A DNA stretch of 64,000 bases from UBA1924 sp963976625. GTDB taxonomy: Bacteria > Planctomycetota > Phycisphaerae > Phycisphaerales > UBA1924. The position numbers were made by a program, and so were the translations under genes. A model generated the notes under the pieces. It had not been told where the DNA came from. It ran no database searches and saw nothing but the letters and a program-made list of their open reading frames with translations. Positions 37,516-46,516 of this stretch are shown here, one piece after another; position 1 is the stretch's first letter, and the number at the start of each line of letters is the position of its first letter. The stretch covers positions 62,001 through 126,000 of the forward strand of contig CAXBLA010000004.1 of assembly GCA_963976625.1 (NCBI GenBank). Reading direction: 5' to 3'.

Positions 37516-39055
37516 ATCGGATCCCTTGTGCCAGTTCAAGCGTCTCTCCAAATCCGATGGTGCATGTCTGGCGTCGCATGTACGCCTTCCATGCGTCGGA
37601 GCCGGACTCTCGCCCGCCCCCGGTGTCCTTCTCGCCCCCGAACGCCCCGCCGATTTCCGCCCCCGAGGTGCCTAGGTTTACATACGCGAGCCCGCAGTCC
37701 GAGCCCGCACCCGATGGATCGAGGAACCGCTGAGCCGCGTTCGACGAACCCGCGAAGATCGCGGAGCTGAGCCCCTGATCCACGCTGTTCTGCATGTCGA
37801 TCGCTTCTTGGAGGGTCTTGTAGGTGAAGACATAAAGGATCGGTGCAAAGGTTTCCTCGAGCGCCATCGGCAGGTCATTGCCCTTTGGCGCCCGGATAAT
37901 TGTAGGCTTGACGAAGTGCCCCGTGGCCAGCTCGCCCTCCAGATCCGTCACGCGTGCCCCGCCGGTCAGCAGCGTCCCGCCCTGCTCGCACGCGGTCTTA
38001 ACGGCGTGCTCGTAGCCCTGCACAGACTGCTCGTTGATCAACGGGCCCATCAGGGTCCCCGAATCGAGCGGGTCGCCGATGCGAACGGTCTCGTACGCCT
38101 TGACCAGCTTGTCGCAGAAATCGTCGGCGATCGACTCATGGATAATCAAACGGCGCGTCGAGGTGCACCGCTGCCCAGCCGTGCCGACGGATCCAAAGAC
38201 CGTGGACTTGAGCGCGAGATCCAAATTGGCATCGGCTTCGATAATCACCGCGTTGTTGCCGCCGAGCTCGAGCAATGATCGGCCCAATCGGCCAGCGACG
38301 ACCGAGCCCACATGGCGACCCATGTTGCACGATCCGGTTGCTGAGATCAGCGGGTAGCGACGATCGCGGATCATCGATTCGCCCACGATCGCATCGGTGC
38401 CGATCACGAGCTGGAAGAGATCGCCGTAGCCCATCTCGGTGGCGACGCGCTGGGCGATATCGTTGGTCGCGATCGCGGTCAGCGGCGCGATCAATGAGGG
38501 CTTCCACACGCAGGTGTCGCCGGCGATGGCCGCGAGCATCGCATTCCAGCCCCAGACCGCATTGGGGAAGTTGAACGCCGTGATGATCCCGACGGGACCC
38601 AGCGGGAGCCACTGTTCTTTCATCGCGTGCTCAGGACGCTCCGACGGCATGGTGATGCCGCACTGCTGGCGGGACTGCCCGACGGCGAAGTCCGCGATGT
38701 CCACGGTCTCCTGCACCTCGCCAATACCCTCGGCCTTGATCTTGCCCATCTCAAGCGAGACCAAAGAGCCGAGCTCTTCGAGCACTTCGCGATACGCATT
38801 GCCGATCCGGCGGACGAGCTCGCCACGCTTGGGCGCGGGGATCTTGCGGAACTCTTTGAACGCAGCCGCGGCTTTGGCGGTCACCGCTTCGTAGTCCTCC
38901 TGCGAGTCGAGCCGAACGCCGGCGATGGGCTTGCCCGTCGCGGGGTTGTACGAGAGAACGATGCCGTCCTTCTCAGGGGTCTCGTCGCCGGTGAAATCGG
39001 TGACAATACGGGGGTGATTGACGAGATTGAGCTTGGTAAGGAGTTGGTGTGTCAT
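37508..39055 (-). CDS. Aldehyde dehydrogenase, ALDH7 (antiquitin) type
   Basis: 515 residues from the ATG at 39055. NAD-binding and catalytic signatures are VGIITAFNFPNAVWGWN, SLLELGGNNAVIIEADAN and SVGTAGQRCTSTRRL (catalytic Cys). The overall pattern (MKEQWLPLGPVGIITAFNFP; GGGRESGSDAWKAYMRRQT at the end) matches ALDH7-type alpha-aminoadipic semialdehyde dehydrogenases, which oxidise the semialdehyde in lysine breakdown. The substrate is inferred from family. The same window encodes a LysW lysine-pathway operon but they are about 10 kb apart. Confidence 0.88.
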   Translation of the reverse strand: MTHQLLTKLNLVNHPRIVTDFTGDETPEKDGIVLSYNPATGKPIAGVRLDSQEDYEAVTAKAAAAFKEFRKIPAPKRGELVRRIGNAYREVLEELGSLVSLEMGKIKAEGIGEVQETVDIADFAVGQSRQQCGITMPSERPEHAMKEQWLPLGPVGIITAFNFPNAVWGWNAMLAAIAGDTCVWKPSLIAPLTAIATNDIAQRVATEMGYGDLFQLVIGTDAIVGESMIRDRRYPLISATGSCNMGRHVGSVVAGRLGRSLLELGGNNAVIIEADANLDLALKSTVFGSVGTAGQRCTSTRRLIIHESIADDFCDKLVKAYETVRIGDPLDSGTLMGPLINEQSVQGYEHAVKTACEQGGTLLTGGARVTDLEGELATGHFVKPTIIRAPKGNDLPMALEETFAPILYVFTYKTLQEAIDMQNSVDQGLSSAIFAGSSNAAQRFLDPSGAGSDCGLAYVNLGTSGAEIGGAFGGEKDTGGGRESGSDAWKAYMRRQTCTIGFGETLELAQGIRFE

Positions 39056-39200
39056 TGGGCAAGGGTATGCGGGCGGGTGCGAGCAGGACAATCACCAGTG
39101 GGGTTTCAACTTGGGAAGAATAAAAAATCGGATGACTCATGCGAGCAGCAGCGATCGCACCCATTGTGCGCCCGATTCGCATACCCTAAGAAGCACCCCA

Positions 39201-40871
39201 ATGAAGACCGAGCCTACCCATCCCGTCTCAAAGCCGCAACACCCCCCGCGGCTCGCCCGCCCGGTGGCGCATGTGCTGGCGCTGGCGCCCCTCGATGTCT
39301 GGGTTCGGCTCCTGCGGCGCAACGGCGGGGTTTCGCCACGATACTGGGCCCGCATGGGCGGCATCCTCATCACCAGCTTCGTGGGCACAATCTCGACAGT
39401 CCACGAACGCCTGATCCTCAGCGTCATCCGCACGCGGCTGTTTGGGCGCGATCCACAGATCAACCACGAGCCGGGCACGGTGGTGATCTTGGGCTACTAC
39501 CGATCGGGCACGACCCACCTGCACAACCTGATGAGCTGCGATCGCCGGTTTGTCACGCCGCGCTGGTCGCAGTGCTTGGCCGGGCAGGGATTTGTGTTCG
39601 GATGGTCGGTGCTCCGATTTGTGCTGGTGCCGTTTTTGAACCCGACGCGCCCGCAGGACGCCGTCGGCTTCGGGCCCGACTGGCCGGCCGAGGACGACTT
39701 CGCGCTGTGCACCTGGGGGATGTGCAGCTCGATCCCCGGGCGGTTTGTGTGGCCGAGCCAGTGGGAAGACTCCAAACGCTGGCACACGCTCGAAGGGCTC
39801 AGCGACGATGAACTCAGCCGATGGCGATCGCTCACCGCCATGTTCGTCTGGAAGCTCACCCGCCCCAAACGCAGCCGAGCCAAGGTCGTCCTGCTCAAAA
39901 CCCCGAGCCACACCGCCCGCGTCCAAGAGCTCAATCAACTCTTCGGCGGGTGCGTCAAGTTCGTACACCTTGTGCGCGATCCCGACGCCGTGATCGAGTC
40001 GAATGTCCGCCTGCACGATGCGCTGAGCCCCCACCTGCTCGAAGACGCCCCGGATATCCAGATCGTCCGCGACCGGATCGTCGAGGAGTACGCCCTCACC
40101 GAGGCCAAGTGCCGTGGTGAGAGCCAGACGCTCGACTCGGACCAGTATGTGCGGGTACGCTATCAGGACCTGCGGGCCAACGGGCTGAGCACCCTGCGGA
40201 CCATCTACGACACGCTCGGGCTCGACTGGACCCAGCAGACCGAGACTGATACACACAAATACCTCGCGCAGCTCGGGGCGTACAACTCGACCAAAGAACC
40301 CATCGAGCTCGGGGACGACTCGCCCAACGAACAGGCGATCAAAGCCGAGATGGTCGAGCGGTACGGGCTCAATGCCCCCGCGATCGAGCGGGCCAGTATC
40401 GAACACATCGAACCAACGCCCCCTCGCGTAGGACCAGCGATCACCGCAGCCATCGGCGCGACGCTCGCGTGCATCGCGATCTGGCTCGGGCTGGTCTGGG
40501 CGATCGGCGAAATCTGGCCCACCGTCTACCCACGCCTGATCCCAGCCGTCTGGCTCAGCGGGGCGGCCATCGGGCTCGCCACCCGCAAAGCCGCCCGCAA
40601 TGGCTCGATCAAACTCGGCATCGTGGCGGGTCTGCTGACGATCTTGGTGGTGCTGGCCGTCGCGTTCCCGGTGGCGATTATCAACTACAACTTCGCGTCG
40701 GAGTATTCAACCAAGGTCTGGATCCACCACAACACCAAGTACGGGATCGAGGGGCTCAAGAGCGTCGCGTCGATAGTCTTCATCGCCCTGGGCGCGATCA
40801 CGGCCTTCCGCCACGCGAGCAACACCGGACCAGCCGCCCCGGGCACCGGCTGCGAAGAACGGATACCATAA
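39201..40871 (+). CDS. Sulfotransferase-family protein with C-terminal membrane domain
   Basis: 556 residues from the ATG at 39201. VVILGYYRSGTTHLHNLMSCD is the 5'-phosphosulfate loop and FVHLVRDPDAVIESN the 3'-phosphate motif of PAPS-dependent sulfotransferases. TPSHTARVQELNQLFGG lies between them. About 400 residues of soluble domain are followed by four hydrophobic segments (for example PAITAAIGATLACIAIWLGLVWAIGEIW and LGIVAGLLTILVVLAVAFPVAI). The acceptor is unknown. The close neighbour crcB starts four bases after the stop, so the genes may be co-transcribed. Confidence 0.8.
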   Translation: MKTEPTHPVSKPQHPPRLARPVAHVLALAPLDVWVRLLRRNGGVSPRYWARMGGILITSFVGTISTVHERLILSVIRTRLFGRDPQINHEPGTVVILGYYRSGTTHLHNLMSCDRRFVTPRWSQCLAGQGFVFGWSVLRFVLVPFLNPTRPQDAVGFGPDWPAEDDFALCTWGMCSSIPGRFVWPSQWEDSKRWHTLEGLSDDELSRWRSLTAMFVWKLTRPKRSRAKVVLLKTPSHTARVQELNQLFGGCVKFVHLVRDPDAVIESNVRLHDALSPHLLEDAPDIQIVRDRIVEEYALTEAKCRGESQTLDSDQYVRVRYQDLRANGLSTLRTIYDTLGLDWTQQTETDTHKYLAQLGAYNSTKEPIELGDDSPNEQAIKAEMVERYGLNAPAIERASIEHIEPTPPRVGPAITAAIGATLACIAIWLGLVWAIGEIWPTVYPRLIPAVWLSGAAIGLATRKAARNGSIKLGIVAGLLTILVVLAVAFPVAIINYNFASEYSTKVWIHHNTKYGIEGLKSVASIVFIALGAITAFRHASNTGPAAPGTGCEERIP

Positions 40872-40875
40872 ACCC

Positions 40876-41322
40876 ATGATGAAACTGGCAGTCGTTTTTG
40901 TAGGAGGCGGGCTCGGATCCGTGCTGCGCTACGCGATGGGGCTGCTCGTCGCCAAGCTCACACCAGCTAGTTCATCGGCCAGCTCATCGGCCGTTGAATC
41001 CGCGACCGGTTCCACGCCCCACTGGCTGGCGATGTACCCGCTCGCCACCATGAGCGTCAACATCATCGGGTGCGCCCTGATCGGATTCCTCTGGGGCATG
41101 CTCGGCGACCCGGAAGAAGGCAACGAGACCCTCCGCCTCGCCCTGATCGTCGGGCTCCTAGGCGGCTTCACGACTTTCTCCTCGTTCGGCTGGGAAACCC
41201 TCGACCTGATGAGCAACGGGCGCACCGCCATCGCGATCGGGTATGTGCTTCTCAGCATCGCCCTCGGATTGCTCGCGGCATGGGGCGGGCACGCGATCGC
41301 AACCCTGATCTCTGGAACATAA
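40876..41322 (+). CDS. crcB: Fluoride ion exporter CrcB/FluC
   Basis: 148 residues. VFVGGGLGSVLRYAMG opens the protein, MSVNIIGCALIGFL gives the conserved Asn-bearing helix 2, and GLLGGFTTFSSFGWETLDLM is the family signature in helix 3. Four helices; the family forms dimeric fluoride channels. A Ser/Ala/Thr-rich insertion (SSSASSSAVESATGSTPHW) lengthens the first loop. No fluoride riboswitch is recognisable upstream because the preceding gene is almost adjacent. Confidence 0.92.
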   Translation: MMKLAVVFVGGGLGSVLRYAMGLLVAKLTPASSSASSSAVESATGSTPHWLAMYPLATMSVNIIGCALIGFLWGMLGDPEEGNETLRLALIVGLLGGFTTFSSFGWETLDLMSNGRTAIAIGYVLLSIALGLLAAWGGHAIATLISGT

Positions 41323-41325
41323 CCC

Positions 41326-41799
41326 ATGCTCATCACCATCATCCGACACGGCCAAGCACACGGGCAATCCCCCACCGGGCGCGACCGCGATCGCACGCTC
41401 ACCGAGCTCGGGCACCAACAAGCCCGATCGGCCGGCAGCTACCTCGCGGAATGTGCGCACACGCCCGGCCATCTATTCGCTTCGCCCTATGTCCGCACAC
41501 AGCAGACCCTCGACGAGATCAACGCCGTGCTCGATCTCCCGACCACGACCGACGATCGTTTGGCCGCCGACCAAGGGCTCTCCGAAATGTGCGCTCTAAT
41601 TGAAGATCACCGCGACCATGATTCCATCGCGCTCATCTCTCACATGCCCACGGTGGGCGCACTCGTCACACTATTGACCCAAGGCCCGGGCGTGCCCGGG
41701 GCATCGCTGCAAACCAGCGAAGTCGTGATCGTGCGCACAACCGACAACCAGCTCATCGGCTCATGCGAGCTCGTCGATCGCTATCGCTGGACGGATTAG
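41326..41799 (+). CDS. sixA: SixA-like phosphohistidine phosphatase
   Basis: 157 residues. LITIIRHGQAHGQ has the RHG catalytic signature of histidine phosphatases. RTLTELGHQQA, FASPYVRTQQT and ALISHMPTVGALV are the other conserved elements; the last His completes the active site. SixA removes phosphate from His residues of phosphotransfer proteins. It begins three bases after crcB, so they share a transcript. Confidence 0.85.
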   Translation: MLITIIRHGQAHGQSPTGRDRDRTLTELGHQQARSAGSYLAECAHTPGHLFASPYVRTQQTLDEINAVLDLPTTTDDRLAADQGLSEMCALIEDHRDHDSIALISHMPTVGALVTLLTQGPGVPGASLQTSEVVIVRTTDNQLIGSCELVDRYRWTD

Positions 41800-41808
41800 T
41801 CTTCTGCA

Positions 41809-43377
41809 TTAATCTTCAATATTGTCGAGCACATGCTCTTTGATCCACCGATTGATCCGGGTCGCCTGCGTGGGTAGCCCCGCGAAGATCAGCTCGTGCC
41901 CGATGGGATAGGTCCACCGCTCGGGCTGTCCGAGCTGCTGATAGAGCAGGTCGCCGGTCTCGGCGGGCACGGCTTCGTCCGTGCTCGCGTGCAGGATCAG
42001 CACCGGAACATCGTGCATCTCCTGAGCCGTGTGGTACGCGTCGAGCTTCGACGCCCGGAGGTACGCATCCGAGAGCGCTTCGAGCTGTCCATCCGCAGGC
42101 TCAAAGACATTGCCGAAGGTGTTCGACCCGGGTGCTTGTTCGTTCCAGAACTCAAAGACCAGCGCGTCGATCCAGTGCTTATAGTTCGACTCGATCGCGA
42201 TCTTCATGAAATCCGCCCCGCCGGCGATCAGCACCGAGCCGGCGTAGGTCTCGGGCGCATACGCGTAGACCGTGGGCAGCATCATCGCCCCGCCGGACAT
42301 GCCCACGAGCACGACGGGCTTGCCATCCATTTCAGGGCGTTTGCCCGCGACAAAGTCCACCGCCGCCTTGGTCGCGTACGCACCCTCGGCGACGCGCTCA
42401 TCGCTCAGCTCTGCGGCGATCTTCGCGTCGTCGGCTTCGTGCCCGAGCCTCACCTTGAAGAGCCGATGCTGGGTGTATCGCGACGGATGCGAACGCATCC
42501 GCAGCACCGCGAATCCATTTTTGTACCAGTACTTCTCGAGCCCATCGATAATCACATCGGGCGTGCCGAACATCCCCGGCAGCAGCACGATCGTCCCGTT
42601 GGCTTCGCTGACTCCCTTGAGCACCGGATCGCGATAAGTAAACCAAGTCCGCTGGAGCTCGACATAGTCCTCGTCCGGATTGACCATGCGCCGCGAGCTG
42701 GCGGTGCTGTCTTTGCTGTCTTTGTGTGGGGCTTCGATCGGCTCACCCAAGGTCAGCTCGAAGACCTCGTCTTCGCCGGTCTCCTTGTTCTTGATCTTGG
42801 CCTTGAACTTCTTGGGGAGCTCATTGTGAACATCAGCCTCCGGCGTGGGCGTAGCCGGCGGGATGGGCGTCGCCGAGACGAACTTGAATGCCAAATCCGG
42901 CATATCGGCTGCATTCTGCTTGCCCGAGTCCTTCGTGATATCCGGGGTCGCGGTGTTCTCGGGATTCGGAATGAACAAGAACGAGCCCGGCCCCTCGGCT
43001 TTGAACTTGAACCCACGCGTAATCCCGATGTCCGCCGCGAGCTGGTTGGCATCGCTGTATTCGATCGGGGTCGAGCGGAACTGATGTGTGCGCGAGAGAT
43101 GGATCGGACGCAGCGGCTCCTCGGGATCAAGCTCAATAATCGTCCCGCGCTGCTCATCATCGCCCCCCCACCGCGTCGGCCAGCGGACATCGACTGTGGA
43201 AGATTCGGCGGGTTCGGAGCGGGCGGTTTCTCGACGGGCTGACACATGATCCCCCGCATACGATGCCGACGCCCCCTGAACCTGAGGAGCGAGTTGCACG
43301 GATCGGCATCCAGTGGCCGCCAATCCGGCTGGCAAAGCGGTCAAAAGCACAGAAATCATCAAACGGCTCATCATCAT
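41809..43377 (-). CDS. Secreted alpha/beta-hydrolase lipoprotein
   Basis: About 522 residues from the ATG at 43377 (43374 and 43371 are alternatives). The N terminus is a lipoprotein signal (LMISVLLTALPAGLAATGC). About 200 residues of low-similarity sequence follow, then an alpha/beta-hydrolase core with VVLVGMSGGAMMLPT (nucleophile elbow GxSxG), LILHASTDEAVPAE (acid) and YPIGHELIFAG (His). Esterase- or lipase-like activity is likely; the substrate is unknown. Divergent from the DUF368 gene with 110 bases between starts. Confidence 0.7.
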   Translation of the reverse strand: MMMSRLMISVLLTALPAGLAATGCRSVQLAPQVQGASASYAGDHVSARRETARSEPAESSTVDVRWPTRWGGDDEQRGTIIELDPEEPLRPIHLSRTHQFRSTPIEYSDANQLAADIGITRGFKFKAEGPGSFLFIPNPENTATPDITKDSGKQNAADMPDLAFKFVSATPIPPATPTPEADVHNELPKKFKAKIKNKETGEDEVFELTLGEPIEAPHKDSKDSTASSRRMVNPDEDYVELQRTWFTYRDPVLKGVSEANGTIVLLPGMFGTPDVIIDGLEKYWYKNGFAVLRMRSHPSRYTQHRLFKVRLGHEADDAKIAAELSDERVAEGAYATKAAVDFVAGKRPEMDGKPVVLVGMSGGAMMLPTVYAYAPETYAGSVLIAGGADFMKIAIESNYKHWIDALVFEFWNEQAPGSNTFGNVFEPADGQLEALSDAYLRASKLDAYHTAQEMHDVPVLILHASTDEAVPAETGDLLYQQLGQPERWTYPIGHELIFAGLPTQATRINRWIKEHVLDNIED

Positions 43378-43487
43378 CTCCAACGGATATACTGGTTTCC
43401 TTGGATGCCCGGGGGCTCCCCTGTCGATCATACCGGATAATCGAGCCCATACTGACCAAAAAAAACGAACTCAACACGGCGATATTA

Positions 43488-44525
43488 ATGACTGAACCAC
43501 AAAGCAGCAGCACTCCCTCCACCACACCCAGCGTCCCGCTGGTCCGCTGCGGGCTCGGCGGCGTGCTCATGGGGCTGGCCAACCTCGTCCCGGGGATCTC
43601 CGGGGGCACCATGCTCGTCGCCTGCGGCATCTACACCCTGTTCATCGACGCGGTCTCGGACATCACTCGTTTTCGATTCAGCCGACGCTCGATCACCGTT
43701 CTGGGCATGGTCGTGCTCGGGGCCATCATCGCCATCGGCGGGCTCGCCAGCACCATCCACTGGGCCCTGGTGCACCATCGCTGGGTGATGTTCTCGATCT
43801 TCATCGGGCTCACGCTCGGGGGGATCCCGATCCTGTGGTCGCTGGCCAAGCCGATCAAGCGCGATTCGTACATCGGGATTGTGCTGGGCATCCTTGCCAT
43901 GGGCGCGTTGGTCGTGCTCCAAGAAACCAGCAACAGCGGGTACGCGATGTCGGGCACGATTGGCTTTGTCGTCGGCGGCGCAGCCGCGGCCAGCGCGATG
44001 ATCTTGCCGGGTGTGTCGGGCGCGTTTCTCTTGCTGTTGCTGGGGCTCTATGAGCCGATCATCGGCGCGATCAAGGACACCATCCATGCGCTCAAGGACG
44101 GCGATATCAGCGCCTTCATGGACCAGATGAGCGTGGTGATCCCCGTGGGGATCGGGGTGATCCTCGGCGTCGCGATCGTGAGCAATGTGCTCAAGTGGGT
44201 GCTGCACAAGTACGAACGCGTCACGCTCGGGGTGCTGCTCGGGCTGATCATCGCGGCCCCTGCCGGGCTGTATCCATTCCGTGAAGGCGTGATGCCCATC
44301 GTCGGCGATACGATCAAGGGCGAAGTCGTCACCGAAGAAAACCTCGCCGACATGCAGGCCCCCGACAACGCCAAGGACTGGAAGCAGGAAGCCTTCAAGC
44401 CCGCGGCCACCCAGATCATCGGCTCGCAGCTGCTGATAGTCCTCGGGTTCGCGATGACCGTCGGCATCGCTCGGGTCGGGCGATCGAGGGATGACTCGCC
44501 GTCGAGCGATCAAGAAACCACATAA
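43488..44525 (+). CDS. DUF368 (PopT-type) undecaprenyl-phosphate flippase-like protein
   Basis: 345 residues from the ATG at 43488. The family signature GLANLVPGISGGTMLVACGIY is near the N terminus and is echoed by a second half, MILPGVSGAFLLLLLGLYEPI, as expected for the internal symmetry. About eight transmembrane segments. DUF368 proteins have been shown to recycle undecaprenyl phosphate across the inner membrane. The 3' end overlaps the end of lgt by 16 bases on the opposite strand. Confidence 0.88.
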   Translation: MTEPQSSSTPSTTPSVPLVRCGLGGVLMGLANLVPGISGGTMLVACGIYTLFIDAVSDITRFRFSRRSITVLGMVVLGAIIAIGGLASTIHWALVHHRWVMFSIFIGLTLGGIPILWSLAKPIKRDSYIGIVLGILAMGALVVLQETSNSGYAMSGTIGFVVGGAAAASAMILPGVSGAFLLLLLGLYEPIIGAIKDTIHALKDGDISAFMDQMSVVIPVGIGVILGVAIVSNVLKWVLHKYERVTLGVLLGLIIAAPAGLYPFREGVMPIVGDTIKGEVVTEENLADMQAPDNAKDWKQEAFKPAATQIIGSQLLIVLGFAMTVGIARVGRSRDDSPSSDQETT

Positions 44526-45625
44526 TCAATCGGTGTGCTGAGCCATCCGCCGAGCTTGGGGGCCGAGGAACGCAGGGCGTGCACAACTAGCACGACGCCG
44601 ACGATGAAGGTGATCGCGGAGTAGGTCTGCCCGCGTGTCAATGGGCCGAACTGCGTCACGCCCGCATCGGGCAATCGGACGATGTCCATCGGGATGCGCC
44701 CGAGCGCGTACACCATCGCAAAGACCCCCGCGACCAGCCCCGGCTTGCGTGGCTTCATCGCGACGATCCAGACCACCACCAGCACCAGCAACCCATCGAG
44801 CCCCGCCTGCATCAGCTGCGTCGGATAGCGGGCCGAGAGCAATGGTTCCAGCTGGGCTTTGAGCCCCGCATCCCCGCGTTGGATCCGATCGAGCATCCGG
44901 GCGTAGCCCTGCTCCCAGTACTGTTCGCTCGGGAGCAATTGGTTCATCGAGAGCTGGATGATCTGATCGAACTGCTCGGGCGTCTGGGCGAGTTGCTCAG
45001 GTTCGAGCCCCGCGGTGATCTCCTGCGGATAGCGCACCGCCCACCACGGGGCGTTTTCGCCGGGCTTCGCAATAATGGCGCCCAAGAGTTCGCCGTTGAT
45101 AAAGTTGGCCACGCGCCCGAAGAACAGGCCGAGGGGCGCGAGGAGCACCGCGGTATCGAACACATGGAGTACCGAGCAGCGACCTTCGATCTTGCCCGAT
45201 TGGTCTTTGAACCCACGCGAGATGCGCCAGCACGCGAGCATGCACCCGAGGATGCCCCCGTGCGAGGCCATGCCGCCGTTGTTGATCGCCAGCACACCCC
45301 ACCACGGCGCGCTGCTCATGAACTTGGTCAGCAGCGCGGGCTCGTAGCCGATGACATAGAACAAACGCCCGCCGATGAGCGTGCCCAGGATGAGGTACAT
45401 CATCGCGTCGCCGATCCGGTCTTTGGGCACCAGCGTCGCGTTTCGATTGCTCAAGAACCGCAACAGCAGGTATGCGCAGACAAAGCCCAATGCGTACGAG
45501 AGCCCGTAGTAGCGCACACCAAATGTGGGCGTGAAGCGGAACAAGAACGGCGAGAGATCGTGGAACCAGCCGCCCAGTGATTGGGCTGATGAGCTCGTCG
45601 TGGTTTGAAGGATGGTACTCAGCAT
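44510..45625 (-). CDS. lgt: Prolipoprotein diacylglyceryl transferase
   Basis: 371 residues from the ATG at 45625; a GTG at 45631 is possible. PTFGVRYYGLSYALGF, GGRLFYVIGYEP, GMASHGGILGCMLACWRI and FFGRVANFINGELLG are the conserved Lgt elements, the last with the essential Arg and Asn. It attaches diacylglycerol to lipoprotein Cys residues, which fits the lipoprotein encoded nearby. A loop insertion between residues about 190-260 makes it longer than E. coli Lgt. It overlaps the end of tatD by seven bases. Confidence 0.93.
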   Translation of the reverse strand: MLSTILQTTTSSSAQSLGGWFHDLSPFLFRFTPTFGVRYYGLSYALGFVCAYLLLRFLSNRNATLVPKDRIGDAMMYLILGTLIGGRLFYVIGYEPALLTKFMSSAPWWGVLAINNGGMASHGGILGCMLACWRISRGFKDQSGKIEGRCSVLHVFDTAVLLAPLGLFFGRVANFINGELLGAIIAKPGENAPWWAVRYPQEITAGLEPEQLAQTPEQFDQIIQLSMNQLLPSEQYWEQGYARMLDRIQRGDAGLKAQLEPLLSARYPTQLMQAGLDGLLVLVVVWIVAMKPRKPGLVAGVFAMVYALGRIPMDIVRLPDAGVTQFGPLTRGQTYSAITFIVGVVLVVHALRSSAPKLGGWLSTPIDYVVS

Positions 45626-46443
45626 GTGCACGGGCTCGCGATGATCTCGGGGGCGGGCTTGGGCACGCTGATGCCAAAGAACGCTTCGGTGTTGGTGTCG
45701 ATCTGCTCGTGGAACTCGGCAAAGTCAGTGTTGCGGATCTTGGCAAGGAACTCGGCGGTGTAGCGGGCAAACCCGGGCATGCACGGGCGTGTGCCCCGCT
45801 TGGGATCGGGCGCCAAGAACGGTGAATCAGTCTCCACCAATATCCGATCGCTCGGGACGAGCTTGGCGGCCTCGGCGACCTCGCGGGCGTTCTTGTAAGT
45901 CACCACGCCGGTAAACGAGATCATCGCCCCGAAGTCGAGCACCTTGCGCGCTTCGTCGGGGCTGCCGGTGAAGCAATGGAATACATAACGCGACTGGTCG
46001 AGCGTGCTCGCTCGCAGGATCGGGAGCAGATCATCGAAAGCCTCTCGGCAGTGGATCACGATGGGCAGGTCGATGCCGTCACCCTTGCACGACTCGATAA
46101 ACGCGAGTTGAGTCGCCAATACAGGGTCTTGGATCGCCCGGACCGGGCGGCTGTGCTTGTTATCGAGCCCGAGCTCGCCCCACGCGACGCATTTTTTATC
46201 TTTGGCGATCTCACGGATCGCGTTCCAATCGTGCGGCTCCTTGTCGGCATACAGAGGATGCACCCCGGCGGTGCACCAGACATGCTCGTGCTCCTTGGCG
46301 ACGCGGAGAGCGTCGTGGGAGTCGGCGGTGGTCGTGGCGATCGTGATCACCCCCATGACCCCGGCGCTGGCCGCGTGCTCAAGCACCTGGTCAATCCGCC
46401 CGGCGTAGTCAGGAAAGGTGAGATGCGCGTGCGTGTCGATCAT
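45619..46443 (-). CDS. tatD: TatD-family metal-dependent deoxyribonuclease
   Basis: 274 residues from the ATG at 46443; the longer frame upstream is antisense to nnrD and not real. MIDTHAHLTFPDYA gives the first metal-binding HxH. GELGLDNKH carries the central Glu; VIHCREAFDDLL, YVFHCFTGSPDEA and VETDSPFLAP complete the amidohydrolase-like site. TatD enzymes are 3'-5' exonucleases in DNA repair or turnover. Head-to-tail with lgt. Confidence 0.92.
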   Translation of the reverse strand: MIDTHAHLTFPDYAGRIDQVLEHAASAGVMGVITIATTTADSHDALRVAKEHEHVWCTAGVHPLYADKEPHDWNAIREIAKDKKCVAWGELGLDNKHSRPVRAIQDPVLATQLAFIESCKGDGIDLPIVIHCREAFDDLLPILRASTLDQSRYVFHCFTGSPDEARKVLDFGAMISFTGVVTYKNAREVAEAAKLVPSDRILVETDSPFLAPDPKRGTRPCMPGFARYTAEFLAKIRNTDFAEFHEQIDTNTEAFFGISVPKPAPEIIASPCTC

Positions 46444-46516
46444 GCCCGGATCATAGGGGCTCAGGCGGGCGATATGCTCACCGAGAACCCCGCCAGTTTG
46501 CGTGCAACAATCCACC

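Noticed and set aside
37516..37551. Longer RpiA start (TTG at 37551)
   Set aside because: It would extend 12 codons further into the aldehyde dehydrogenase gene; TTG 37515 has AAGGGA at good spacing and a family-typical length.
40620..40880. Fluoride riboswitch upstream of crcB
   Set aside because: The gap to the sulfotransferase stop is four bases and no crcB-motif pseudoknot could be picked out.
41896..43242. 448-codon plus-strand frame opposite the hydrolase lipoprotein
   Set aside because: Arg/His-rich shadow translation; the minus strand has a lipoprotein signal and GxSxG core.
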